Notes under the pieces: generated by a model
The model's database searches: none
The model's input: only the letters and a program-made list of their open reading frames with translations
Told to the model about the DNA's origin: nothing
Part shown: positions 45,449 through 53,795 of the stretch, piece by piece
How positions within the stretch are numbered: the stretch's first letter is position 1
Layout of the letters: each line of letters begins with the position of its first letter
Assembly: GCF_016656965.1 (NCBI RefSeq)
Contig: NZ_CP067977.1
Span: 2,912,717-2,976,716 of the forward strand
Direction: 5' to 3'
From: Brevundimonas vitisensis
GTDB lineage: Bacteria > Pseudomonadota > Alphaproteobacteria > Caulobacterales > Caulobacteraceae
DNA length: 64,000 bases
Program-made: the position numbers and the translations under genes

Positions 45449-47330
45449 CGGCTCTTGTTCCGCCCGCCGCACGGTCGCCACGGCCCGCCGCGATCAGACA
45501 TGTCACCGCCATTAGCGGTATCCAGGGGCGAACTCCTGGGGCGAGAGCCTCCCGGTCTATGGTCCCGTCCGGTCGCGCGCGGTCCGGATGCGGCAGGAGT
45601 TGCAGTCCCGCTCTAATCGCCTCAAGATCGAATACCTGGCTTGTGGCCGATGGGGCTTTGCGCAGCGCCTCCGCCTGGGCGATCAGGTCGTCCCTGTGAG
45701 ATGCGTAGTCCGTGTATCTCTGGTCGCCCAGGCCCACCTTTTCGCGGGCCAGACGTACAGAGTCCGGAAGGATGCCCTGCATTGCCCGCCGAAACGGCTG
45801 GCGGCTGAAGCCGTCGGACAGGAACAGGTGCAGAGGTAGAGACAGGGCGAAATCCACAACCCGACGATCAAGCAGGGGAAAGGAGGGGGCTATGCCGTGC
45901 CGTGCCCCCATTATGGCGTAGTAGGTGCATCGCGACGGGATGTGGTGATCGGCGAACGCCAGAGCCCGCTCTTCGGCTGTATTCGACTGCAGTATCACCG
46001 GCATCATGCGCGCTGTCACCAGACGGCGGAGCTCGGGATCAAGATATCGTCCGATCCCATGACTGGCATCAGCGGCGTTGGTCTTTCGACCCAGCCGTCG
46101 TTTCAGGCCGGCAGGCAGGAGCGGCATCAGCAGGCGCTCTCGCATGGCGACGGACACGGACATGCCGTCGCTCTGCGCACGCGCAGGCAGTTCGCGTATC
46201 AGGGTGGGCAGGTGCCCCTGGCGAAAAAGACACGCATAAAGGCCGGCACCATTGTAGGTGGCCCCTTCATCGCCTCCGACACCACTGAGCAAACGCGGGG
46301 CCCCGAAGGCGGCGGCATGTGCCATCATCAGATCGTCCGCCCCCTGAACGATACTGCCTGGCCAGTCGATGTCCTCGGCCTGACCTGGCAGCGGCAGGGT
46401 GTCATGCACAACGACATGGCTGACGTCGCGCTCCTGATCGAGGATCGCGGCGATCAGCGGTCTCTCATCCAGGCGCTCGGGTCCGATTGCACGGGCCGTT
46501 GTCATGCTGAGCGCGAGGACGCGACCTCCAGCGGACCGCGCCTGCCGAGCCGCCATGACGGTGATGGCGGAACTGTCGAGCCCGCCGCTCAGATGACAGG
46601 CCACCTTTCCATCGGCCGGCATTCGCGACGCGACGGCGTCTTCCAGCAGGTCCCGCAAGGTATCGGCGGCTTGCTGAGCCGTGCCTTTCCACCGCCCGAC
46701 CTGTCGGCGATCCGGGCAATAGGCGCGATGTATCCTGGGAAGAGCGTCGCGGCCCACCGACAGTGCAAGGCTGTGGCCAGCTGGAAGGTAGGCGATGTCA
46801 GAGAACCCGCTGTCGCCCCCACGGAAATACTGCTGGGCGAACTTCAGACCATAGGCGACCGGATCGATCGATGCCGAGGCAAGGCCGGCACCATGCAGGC
46901 CCTTTGGAAGGCTGGCGAATGCCAGTACCCCTCCGGGGCGACAGGTCCACGCCAGCGGGCGCACACCCATGAAATCCCGGCCCAGCCACAGGGTCGCCGA
47001 ACGACGATCCCATAGAGCCACCGCGTAGTCGCCGTCGGTCCGATCTGGAAAATCAGGCCCGTGCTCATGGATGGCACCGAGAAACGCATCCGCGGGTGAC
47101 CGATTGCTTCGGTCAAGGCGGGCGTCCGCCGCCACGATCCAGCCGTCTCGCTCCTCAACACCGCCGCCCCTGCCGGCAAAATCGAGCACGCCGAAGGCTA
47201 CGGGGCCATTCGGGCGAATACTGACATCCGGCGAAAGGCCAGGCGCCGTCATGGCCGATGCCATGGCTCGCACATCTTCGGACGATGCCGTCGCGCCATC
47301 CAGTCTCAGGATGCCGCAGATCAGGCGCAT
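45438..47330 (-). CDS. Lasso-peptide cyclase (asparagine-synthetase-like), set B
   Basis: A 630-residue protein. The N-terminal half keeps the class II amidotransferase fold (DGDYAVALWDRRSATLWLGRDFMGVRPL) but lacks Cys2. The synthetase half has CHLSGGLDSSAITVMAARQA near residue 248 and LLSGVGGDEGATYNG. It should adenylate Glu8 of core B and close the macrolactam. Four bases separate it from B1. Confidence 0.9.
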   Translation of the reverse strand: MRLICGILRLDGATASSEDVRAMASAMTAPGLSPDVSIRPNGPVAFGVLDFAGRGGGVEERDGWIVAADARLDRSNRSPADAFLGAIHEHGPDFPDRTDGDYAVALWDRRSATLWLGRDFMGVRPLAWTCRPGGVLAFASLPKGLHGAGLASASIDPVAYGLKFAQQYFRGGDSGFSDIAYLPAGHSLALSVGRDALPRIHRAYCPDRRQVGRWKGTAQQAADTLRDLLEDAVASRMPADGKVACHLSGGLDSSAITVMAARQARSAGGRVLALSMTTARAIGPERLDERPLIAAILDQERDVSHVVVHDTLPLPGQAEDIDWPGSIVQGADDLMMAHAAAFGAPRLLSGVGGDEGATYNGAGLYACLFRQGHLPTLIRELPARAQSDGMSVSVAMRERLLMPLLPAGLKRRLGRKTNAADASHGIGRYLDPELRRLVTARMMPVILQSNTAEERALAFADHHIPSRCTYYAIMGARHGIAPSFPLLDRRVVDFALSLPLHLFLSDGFSRQPFRRAMQGILPDSVRLAREKVGLGDQRYTDYASHRDDLIAQAEALRKAPSATSQVFDLEAIRAGLQLLPHPDRARPDGTIDREALAPGVRPWIPLMAVTCLIAAGRGDRAAGGTRADDR

Positions 47331-47334
47331 CGGC

Positions 47335-47637
47335 TCACGCCGTCATAAGCAGGCCGCGAGTTCGCAACTGCTCGATAAAAACCTTCACCTGGCGCTCGCA
47401 TTCGTCCGCTTCGACGGCGAATTCCGATGTCAGGCAGGCGACCAGACGCGTTTCTTCGATCGGCTCCGCCAGTAGTTCCCAGATCCTGGACCCCACGGGG
47501 TTGAGGCCGTGATAGCAGCCGGTGTCAGCGTTCAGCAGCAGAACAGAGCCGTCCAACTGGGTTGGGAAGATATCGGCGGAGCGTTGGATGGTCCTGATCG
47601 GGGTGGGCTCGTCTGGACCGCGAGGTGCCTTGGTCAA
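47335..47637 (-). CDS. PqqD-like lasso B1 protein, set B
   Basis: A 100-residue PqqD-fold protein: LDGSVLLLNADTGCYHGLNPVGSRIWELLAEPIEETRLVACLTSEFAVEADECERQVKVFIEQLRTRGLL. Leader-recognition element for precursor B. Adjacent to cyclase B and the sulfotransferase gene. Confidence 0.88.
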   Translation of the reverse strand: MTKAPRGPDEPTPIRTIQRSADIFPTQLDGSVLLLNADTGCYHGLNPVGSRIWELLAEPIEETRLVACLTSEFAVEADECERQVKVFIEQLRTRGLLMTA

Positions 47638-47644
47638 ATGCGTC

Positions 47645-48481
47645 TCATCCCTGATCGTCTAGGGCCCGGCTATAGCCCCAGCGCTTCATGACCTTCAACC
47701 CGTGCTGCTCGACGACGCTCAGCTGAGACTCTGTGAGGACATCTCGCCACTCTCCGACAAGGCCGCTTCTGAAAAAGCGTTTCTGATGAGCCAGCCGCTC
47801 GCGAAATCCGCGGGCTTCCTCCTGGCGTTGCAGTTCCTCCAGTCCCGAATAGCCAACGGCCCGTTGAATCTGGGCCTCGGTTGCCTCTCCTCCCAGAAAG
47901 GCGACGACCCTGGAAAGCGATGCAGCCGTGTCCGTGCGCAGGTCCTCGTAACGCACAGTCAGCACAGGAAGCACATCCTGGTCAGTCCAGGCGCCGACAT
48001 GACCTGCCCAGTCGCCAATTCTCGTCCGGATTTGCAAAGGGGTCCCGGTATGGGCCGCGGGATCGGTCATCCGGGTGATCGTTTCATCCAGTGACACGCC
48101 CATGTGATGGGACATCGAGATCGCTGTGTCACGGGGATCGCGCACCAGATAGATCGCGCACCGTGCGCTCCGGCCCAGAACCTCCTCGCCAAACCTCTCG
48201 TGCGTCTTGCAGACAAATGCCTTGGTGACGGTGGCAGCCACATAGTCGGCCTGCGCTCTCCGAAGCGAAGCCATTTCCTTCTGGCTCAACAGATCGGGTT
48301 CGATGAGGGTCTCATCAGCGAAACGCCATCGGCTGATGAGGTGCTCCTCTTCGGGAAGGGCGTTGATGTTCTGGGGTCGGTCACCATTGGCCAGCAGGTT
48401 CGCCAGCAGCACGCGCATCCAGGTGTTGCCGGATTTAGGGTAGGATGCCAACCACACCAAACCCGGGGGAAGCGAGGCCAT
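47645..48481 (-). CDS. Sulfotransferase, lasso set B
   Basis: A 278-residue PAPS-dependent sulfotransferase. The 5'-phosphosulfate loop YPKSGNTWMRVLLANLL is at residues 14-30 and the 3'-phosphate motif ARCAIYLVRDPRDTAISMSHHMG near residue 115. The C-terminal KRFFRSGLVGEWRDVLTE is the cytosolic-sulfotransferase-type GxxGxWK segment with R for K. It sits inside the set B operon, so a Ser/Thr or Tyr-like target in the lasso product is plausible, though core B has no Tyr. The ATG at 48481 is preferred to a GTG at 48493. Confidence 0.85.
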   Translation of the reverse strand: MASLPPGLVWLASYPKSGNTWMRVLLANLLANGDRPQNINALPEEEHLISRWRFADETLIEPDLLSQKEMASLRRAQADYVAATVTKAFVCKTHERFGEEVLGRSARCAIYLVRDPRDTAISMSHHMGVSLDETITRMTDPAAHTGTPLQIRTRIGDWAGHVGAWTDQDVLPVLTVRYEDLRTDTAASLSRVVAFLGGEATEAQIQRAVGYSGLEELQRQEEARGFRERLAHQKRFFRSGLVGEWRDVLTESQLSVVEQHGLKVMKRWGYSRALDDQG

Positions 48482-48495
48482 TTTCGGCGCCACCT

Positions 48496-49437
48496 TCAGG
48501 ACAGGCCTTTCCAGTGTGACATCAGCAGGTCCACGCCCTCATCGAGGCGACTCAGATCTCGCCGTCTGTGGCAGGCGAAAACCCCCGTATATTTCAAGAG
48601 CGTCGCGGTCCGTGCTGCCAGCGCTCCCTTTGCTGAATAGGCCAGGGCCAGGCGGCGCCGATACGACTCGCGGAGCAAGGCCTGAGCGGCATCCAGAGGG
48701 GGCAGTCGGGTCAGTCCTTCGGGGTGAGTAGGGTTGGCGTCGCCCAACATATAGATCGCTCCCAGAGGAACGCTGCCGGCGCGGAGTCCGGAACCAGAGG
48801 GTGGTTCGACATAGAACTTTTCGATCTGCTGTCGGACCCGGGCACCGACGGCATCGGCAAGCCCCAGCGTTCTGATGCTATCGTCATAAAGACGCAGCGT
48901 TCGTCCATCGGCTTCGACCAGGGGAGGGGCGTCTGCCGAGTGCCGGATAGAACAAAGATCGTCAGACAGGAACTCGCAGCCCGCCCGAACGAGTGCGGCC
49001 GACAAAGTAGACTTTCCGGCGCCGCTCGACCCACAGAAGACATAGGCTCGGCCATCGTGCACGACCGCAGAAGCGTGCAGCAGGAAGGCGCCGCGTTGAT
49101 ACAGGACCGCGGACATGACTGTGCCCGTTATGAAGACCACGAGGTCGTCGACGGCAATGCCTGGGTCGGGCATCACGGTGAGCTGTCGCCCGCCGGACGC
49201 TAGGAACCGTCCAATGCCGGGCAGAATCAGCAGGCAATGATCCGCGTTGGACCACCAGTTGGCCCCCCGGTGCGTGAACTCGTTCAGGCGGTCCGGCACG
49301 TCTCCCAGTTCGATCGTCACATCAACAGGCGCCGCATCGGGCCGGTGATCGGTTTGCATCGGCAATACGATTCCAGACCGCACACTCAGGCCGGACATGT
49401 GATAGCGGTGTGCCGGGGTCGAGGATGCGCCGATCAT
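48496..49437 (-). CDS. HPr-kinase-like protein 3, putative lasso-peptide kinase, set B
   Basis: A 313-residue protein with FLLHASAVVHDGRAYVFCGSSGAGKSTLSAALV (Walker A) and CEFLSDDLCSIR. The N-terminal AHRYHMSGLSVRSGIVLP is the usual beginning of this kinase type, so the ATG at 49437 is chosen. It is the first gene of the set B operon and divergent from precursor B, whose core ends in Ser. Confidence 0.82.
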   Translation of the reverse strand: MIGASSTPAHRYHMSGLSVRSGIVLPMQTDHRPDAAPVDVTIELGDVPDRLNEFTHRGANWWSNADHCLLILPGIGRFLASGGRQLTVMPDPGIAVDDLVVFITGTVMSAVLYQRGAFLLHASAVVHDGRAYVFCGSSGAGKSTLSAALVRAGCEFLSDDLCSIRHSADAPPLVEADGRTLRLYDDSIRTLGLADAVGARVRQQIEKFYVEPPSGSGLRAGSVPLGAIYMLGDANPTHPEGLTRLPPLDAAQALLRESYRRRLALAYSAKGALAARTATLLKYTGVFACHRRRDLSRLDEGVDLLMSHWKGLS

Positions 49438-49578
49438 GTCCAGCGTCTGACGCCATTTGCCCTGATTTTGCAACGTCGGTTCAAAGCCAGGTGGTGCTGT
49501 GCGGCACTTTCAATGTCGATCGTGCTGTGTCAGACCTCACATCAGCATCTTCATTTCAGTCCCGAAGGATTCTGCATC

Positions 49579-49743
49579 ATGACCCATGATAGCGACATCG
49601 ATTGCGTCTCGACCGTTGCCGCGAAGGACGAGCGTAATGCTTAGGAAGTCCCTTCGATCACCGACGCCGACATCAGTGCTCTGACCACCGGCGGTGGTAC
49701 CTCGGGCATTGAAGGAACCTCCTTCCTCAAGGCCGGTTCCTGA
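49579..49743 (+). pseudogene. Lasso-peptide precursor B with in-frame TAG in the leader
   Basis: The frame reads MTHDSDIDCVSTVAAKDERN, then A, TAG (49642-49644), EVPSITDADISALTT, then core GGGTSGIEGTSFLKAGS and TGA. The stop stands where precursor A has the Trp of WIEP (TGG): * E V P aligns with W I E P. Restoring Trp gives a good precursor with Thr at -2, Gly1 and Glu8 for an 8-residue ring, and a terminal Ser. A Shine-Dalgarno-like GAAGGA precedes the ATG. No alternative start lies between the TAG and the core. Either the gene is dead, the base is a sequencing error, or TAG is read through. Confidence 0.8.
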
Positions 49744-49985
49744 AGCCATCCCGGACTGGCGTATCGCCACAATATTGACCATGGGCCTGACGGCGTCGTT
49801 CGAATAGGACCGTCTCGGGTAATGATCGAGGCGCTCAGGCCAGGCCGAAACGTCTGTCATGGCCTATCAGCAGCGCCGGGCGGGGAAACTGTCGGTGCTT
49901 GACGCTATGCGCCGGAAACTCCCGGGGGACGGCCTTGGCTGGGTCACCCCGCACGATAGCCGGCTGTCAGCATGGCGATGGCGGG

Positions 49986-51239
49986 ATGCAAGGCGCTGGC
50001 GACACCGTTTTTCCCCTAGCCTTGCGGCCGCTGGTATGGGCGGCCGTCAGGCTCGGCTGGGCAGGGATCGCCTTGATCGATACCTGGCAGTTCTCACGCG
50101 CCATTGGCCTGGGCGCGGCCGGTACAGCTCGGCTTTATCTCGAAGCGCTTGCATGCGGTGGACGGCCTCTCGACGTGCACGTCTGGCGTAGCCTGCACCA
50201 TTCCCGCCATCCTCTGCCTTCGCGATCTGCGGCGCTCCTGTTCTCGGGCCTCGGCCAGCGAGCGGGCCATAGGCTCCTCGCAGACAAACTGAAGCTGGCC
50301 GAGCACCTCTCGACGATCGGGATCCCTACACCAGCCATGAGGGGTGTGCTGGCCCGCAGTTTCGAGGCTGATCGCGATTCAGACCTCCTTGCCGATGCTG
50401 CGGTGGGTCCAGGTCTGTTTCTGAAGCCCCGGCATGGCCATGGCGGCAGGGGGGCCTTTTCGTTGACCGTCGAAAGCGACGTCTGGTCCATGAATGGCTA
50501 TCCCGGCACCCGTGCATCAGTGACGGCCCGGATCAGTCGCCTGACCCAATCCGACGAGGTATTGGTCCAGGACCGGTTGATGAGCATCGACACGCTTTCC
50601 GACCTGGCCCCAGGCGGCCGCGCGCCCGTCCTGCGCCTCGTCACGGCCTGCCCGCCACAGGGCGACCCGTTTCTCCACTCGGCCATGTTGATGGTCGCCC
50701 GGCCTGGCAAGAACCCCTCGCACTTTCTGGAGGGTCAGATCCTTGTGCCGATCGACCTGGCAACCGGGCGGATGGCTGGGGGCATATTGTTGGCCCGGCC
50801 TGGCACCGTCATGGAGCGACTGTGGGAGAATGGGCCGTCTGTGAAGTCTCGTGACGTGCCTTCGTTTTCCCAGGCTGTTGAAATGACCCTGGCGGCAATG
50901 GGCGGTTTGCCGCCTCTGTGCGTGATCCACTGGGACGTTATTGTGACGCAAGACGGTCCGGTCATTCTCGAGGGCAACACCGCCGGTAACTGGATACTGG
51001 CAAGTCTGCCCGGACTTTTGGGACATCAAGCGTGTCCGCTCGAAGATGTCATTGCGCTGTGGATTGATACGCCATCCAGAGGTGCTGTAGGTCCAACGAC
51101 CCCTGCCGCGAGGGCGGGCCGCGCCAGTGGAGAGGCAGCGAGGCTAGCCACAGCGCCCAGCGTCACAACCATCAAGGAAGGCGAGAGCCGGAACTCTCAC
51201 CATTCTGATTCATTTGCAGCGGAATGCCATAAGAACTGA
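49986..51239 (+). CDS. ATP-grasp protein (sugar-transfer-associated type) next to lasso set B
   Basis: About 417 residues from the ATG at 49986; TTG at 49899 is an alternative. ATP-grasp landmarks are LFLKPRHGHGGRGAFSL (nucleotide-binding Lys and Gly-rich loop), EVLVQDRLMSIDTL, and the metal site IHWDVIVTQDGPVILEGNTAGNW (D, E, N). It resembles the ATP-grasp family associated with sugar transferases. Such enzymes join a carboxylate to an amine; here it could modify the lasso product or be unrelated. It follows precursor B on the same strand. Confidence 0.75.
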   Translation: MQGAGDTVFPLALRPLVWAAVRLGWAGIALIDTWQFSRAIGLGAAGTARLYLEALACGGRPLDVHVWRSLHHSRHPLPSRSAALLFSGLGQRAGHRLLADKLKLAEHLSTIGIPTPAMRGVLARSFEADRDSDLLADAAVGPGLFLKPRHGHGGRGAFSLTVESDVWSMNGYPGTRASVTARISRLTQSDEVLVQDRLMSIDTLSDLAPGGRAPVLRLVTACPPQGDPFLHSAMLMVARPGKNPSHFLEGQILVPIDLATGRMAGGILLARPGTVMERLWENGPSVKSRDVPSFSQAVEMTLAAMGGLPPLCVIHWDVIVTQDGPVILEGNTAGNWILASLPGLLGHQACPLEDVIALWIDTPSRGAVGPTTPAARAGRASGEAARLATAPSVTTIKEGESRNSHHSDSFAAECHKN

Positions 51240-51247
51240 AACGGCGG

Positions 51248-52009
51248 ATGGTTCGCCTTTCGACTGATCATCTCATGACCGTCATGCCCTTCTCTGTCGC
51301 CTATTGCGGACCGGCCCCATCCCCCGGGGACTGGCGCTGGAATCTGGATCCGGCCTTGCTGGTCCTGGCGTTCGTGGCCATGGCCCTCATTCTATGGCGA
51401 TTGCGGGAGCGGAACCGGACACTGGCACTGGCGGCTTTGGGGGTGCTGATTGTGGTCTTCATATCCCCGCTTTGCGCGGTCAGTTCCGCGCTGTTCTCAG
51501 CCAGGACGATCCACCATGTGCTGCTGGTGGCCGTGGCAGCTCCCTTGATCGCGTGGGCGCTGCCTGTGGACCGGATGCGGCTGCTGTCCTTCGCGACAGC
51601 GGTTCAGGCCGCCGTATTTTGGGGTTGGCATGCCCCGGCAGCCTATGAGGCGGCGCTGTCCAGCGACGCGCTCTACTGGGTGATGCAAGTGACGCTGCTG
51701 GCTTCGGCGGTATGGTTCTGGGGGGCGATCCGATCCGCCTCCTTGCCGTCCGCCGTCGGGCATCTGCTGGTCGCGATGGTGGCCATGGGTTTGCTAGGCG
51801 CATTGCTAACCTTTGCCGACCAAGCCGTTTATCGGCCCCACTTGCTGACCACCCAGGACTGGGGCTTCACGCCGCTGGAAGATCAGCAGGCTGCCGGTCT
51901 GATCATGTGGGCACCCGCAGCGGCGGTCTATCTGGCGGCGGCTCTATGGCTTTTGGGCCGGTGGATGGGGCCGGACTCAACTGTGGTACGCGTGGACGCG
52001 GAGCTGTGA
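51248..52009 (+). CDS. CtaG-like (caa3-type) cytochrome c oxidase assembly membrane protein
   Basis: A 253-residue protein with about seven membrane helices matching the caa3_CtaG family. Histidine-bearing segments ARTIHHVLLVAVAAPLIAW and AVFWGWHAPAAYEAAL are characteristic. It probably helps insert copper or assemble the oxidase encoded downstream. The start could also be at 51275. Its stop overlaps the cytochrome b561 GTG start (GTGA). Confidence 0.8.
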   Translation: MVRLSTDHLMTVMPFSVAYCGPAPSPGDWRWNLDPALLVLAFVAMALILWRLRERNRTLALAALGVLIVVFISPLCAVSSALFSARTIHHVLLVAVAAPLIAWALPVDRMRLLSFATAVQAAVFWGWHAPAAYEAALSSDALYWVMQVTLLASAVWFWGAIRSASLPSAVGHLLVAMVAMGLLGALLTFADQAVYRPHLLTTQDWGFTPLEDQQAAGLIMWAPAAAVYLAAALWLLGRWMGPDSTVVRVDAEL

Positions 52010-52740
52010 TCGACCGCCTGATCGTCAATATCCTGGAATGGGCGGCCGGCCACCATGACGAAGGCCGCTATTCGCCCGTTGCCATCCTCTTTCACTGGAC
52101 CATGGCGGCCCTGGTGATGTTCCAGCTGTTCTGGGGCTGGTGGATGGGCCGATTGCCGGTGGGAGGAGAAAAGGTCGCCGCACATGATCTGCATTACATG
52201 ATCGGCGTCCTTATGCTGGTCTTGGCGCTGGGGCGCGGCACTTGGAAGCTGCTGGCACCCGGACCGATCAATGATGCGGATAAGCCGGGCTGGGAGAGCA
52301 CAGCGGCCAGTTTCACCCATCATCTCTTTTACACCTGCCTGTTTGGGCTTCCATTGACGGGTTGGGCGATGATTTCCGCGACAGCCCGTGACCAGGAGCT
52401 AACCCTGCTCGGTCTGTTCGCTTGGCCGCTGCTTCCGATGCAGGATCTGTCCAATGTGCATCGTTGGCAGATGGAGGCGGTCGCAGAATGGATGCACTGG
52501 GGCCTTGTCTGCACCTTGCTGCTGCTGATCCCTCTGCACGTCGGCGCCGCCCTCAAGCATCAGATTATCGATCGGGACGACGTATTCCATGGGATGCTGC
52601 CGGTTGTGCCGAAGCTGTCGCGGCGGCGGACGCCTTTGCAACGTCGTTATCGGGCGATCGAGAAGCGGGTACGGAATGCAGCCAGACGGCTATTGCCTGA
52701 ATTTCTTCATGGGTCAGGCCGGAGACGGCCTCGGCCATGA
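52006..52740 (+). CDS. Cytochrome b561-type membrane protein
   Basis: A 244-residue di-haem cytochrome b561 family protein with four helices. Haem ligands are in SPVAILFHWTMAALVMFQL, AAHDLHYMIGVLMLV, MHWGLVCTLLLLIPLHVGAALKHQ and nearby. GTG start coupled to CtaG. The C-terminal 40 residues after KHQIIDRDDVFHGML are very basic and lie antisense to the tail of the di-haem cytochrome c gene: the two genes overlap for 176 bases. Confidence 0.82.
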   Translation: MIDRLIVNILEWAAGHHDEGRYSPVAILFHWTMAALVMFQLFWGWWMGRLPVGGEKVAAHDLHYMIGVLMLVLALGRGTWKLLAPGPINDADKPGWESTAASFTHHLFYTCLFGLPLTGWAMISATARDQELTLLGLFAWPLLPMQDLSNVHRWQMEAVAEWMHWGLVCTLLLLIPLHVGAALKHQIIDRDDVFHGMLPVVPKLSRRRTPLQRRYRAIEKRVRNAARRLLPEFLHGSGRRRPRP

Positions 52741-53302
52741 CGCCGCGGGGGTCATTGCGGCGCTTGCCCTTTTGCCACTGCTCAAGCTGATCAATCGTAT
52801 AGGCGGCAGGTTGTCCGGCCAAGGCCGGATTGGCTGTGCCCAGCCCCTGGCCAACATCGCCGTGGCATGAGCCGCAGGCGACGATCCCCCTGGCGGGATC
52901 GCCGCGGGCATAGATCGTAGGCGTTGTGGTCGACGGTTCGCGGCTGTGCTGACCCGTCGGGAGACTGGCATACCAAGCGGAGACGGCACGGCGGTCGTCG
53001 TCATCCAGCCAGCGCGCGACCTCGGTCATGACAGCGTTCTGGCGCACGTCGCCAGCATAGTCTTCCATTTGCTTTTGCAGATATCCGGCATCTAGTCCGG
53101 CCAGTCTCGGAACACTGACCCCGTCGCCAAGACCGTCCAGTCCATGGCAGGTGAAGCAGGCGTTAGACGCGCCACCCTCGCCCCCGCCCATGGCAATGAT
53201 CTGACCCGTTCGGGTAAAGGCGTCTCCTGTTTGATTTGATGCGGGCGTGCAGGCGCAGAGGCCGAGCAGCAGGGCGGGGAACAGGAAGTTGCGCACGCTC
53301 AT
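52565..53302 (-). CDS. Di-haem cytochrome c (c4-type) lipoprotein
   Basis: A 245-residue protein with two cytochrome c domains: CFTCH near residue 48 and CGSCH near residue 146, with Met ligands in QNAVMTEVA and GVMAEAVSG. A lipoprotein signal is visible (MSVRNFLFPALLLGLCAC). It resembles cytochrome c4 electron carriers to oxidases. It is convergent with the b561 gene and shares 176 bases with it; the last 30 residues are low-complexity Ala/Ser and could be readthrough beyond the domain. Confidence 0.82.
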   Translation of the reverse strand: MSVRNFLFPALLLGLCACTPASNQTGDAFTRTGQIIAMGGGEGGASNACFTCHGLDGLGDGVSVPRLAGLDAGYLQKQMEDYAGDVRQNAVMTEVARWLDDDDRRAVSAWYASLPTGQHSREPSTTTPTIYARGDPARGIVACGSCHGDVGQGLGTANPALAGQPAAYTIDQLEQWQKGKRRNDPRGVMAEAVSGLTHEEIQAIAVWLHSVPASRSPDNDVAKASAAATASAQPAASHGIRRPDR

Positions 53303-53423
53303 CGAACACCGGCAGCGGCGTACGGTTCCGCTTACCTGAAACCATGTTTGGGAACCTTGGGCGCGGCCAGCCGTTGCGCGACCACTCCGGGGGATCAGTG
53401 ACAACAGCACAAGTACAGCAGGT

Positions 53424-53795
53424 ATGTGTGTGAGGTGGGGCATCGCATGTCTCATGGCGCTGATGCTTTGCGCCTGTGCCGATAAAAGCGATCCGGCGCG
53501 CACCATCACGGGCGCAGACGCGGACAACGGCCTGGCCGTGATGTCGAGAGTCGGATGCTCGGCCTGTCATATGATCCCGGGCATCGCCTGGCCCCAGGGT
53601 CTGTCCGGGCCGTCGCTTGCGGGGTTTGCGAAGAACCCCATGATCAGTGGGCGGTTCCCCAATCAGCCCGACGTCCTCGTGCGCTGGCTGATCGATGCGC
53701 CGTCGATGGCCCCTCCCACCGGCATGCCGGCCATGCCCCTCACCCAAAGCGAGGCACAGGACGTGGCCGCCTATCTCTATACTCTCGATGACTAA
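53424..53795 (+). CDS. Mono-haem cytochrome c lipoprotein
   Basis: A 123-residue protein with signal LMALMLCAC (lipobox LCAC), haem motif CSACH near residue 46, and Met ligand in TGMPAMPLTQSEAQDVAAYLYTL. First gene of the cox operon, its last eight bases overlapping the coxB start. It probably feeds electrons to the oxidase. Confidence 0.85.
   Translation: MCVRWGIACLMALMLCACADKSDPARTITGADADNGLAVMSRVGCSACHMIPGIAWPQGLSGPSLAGFAKNPMISGRFPNQPDVLVRWLIDAPSMAPPTGMPAMPLTQSEAQDVAAYLYTLDD

Noticed and set aside
49859..50191. A 110-codon frame starting MAYQQRRAGKLSVLD, overlapping the ATP-grasp start
   Set aside because: Its second half is the wrong frame of the ATP-grasp gene. The first 50 residues could be the true N-terminus after a frameshift, but I see no family evidence.
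37267..51239. Lasso region as an integrated mobile element
   Set aside because: No integrase, transposase, flanking tRNA or direct repeats are visible, and base composition by eye is like the surroundings. Transfer remains possible but is unsupported here.
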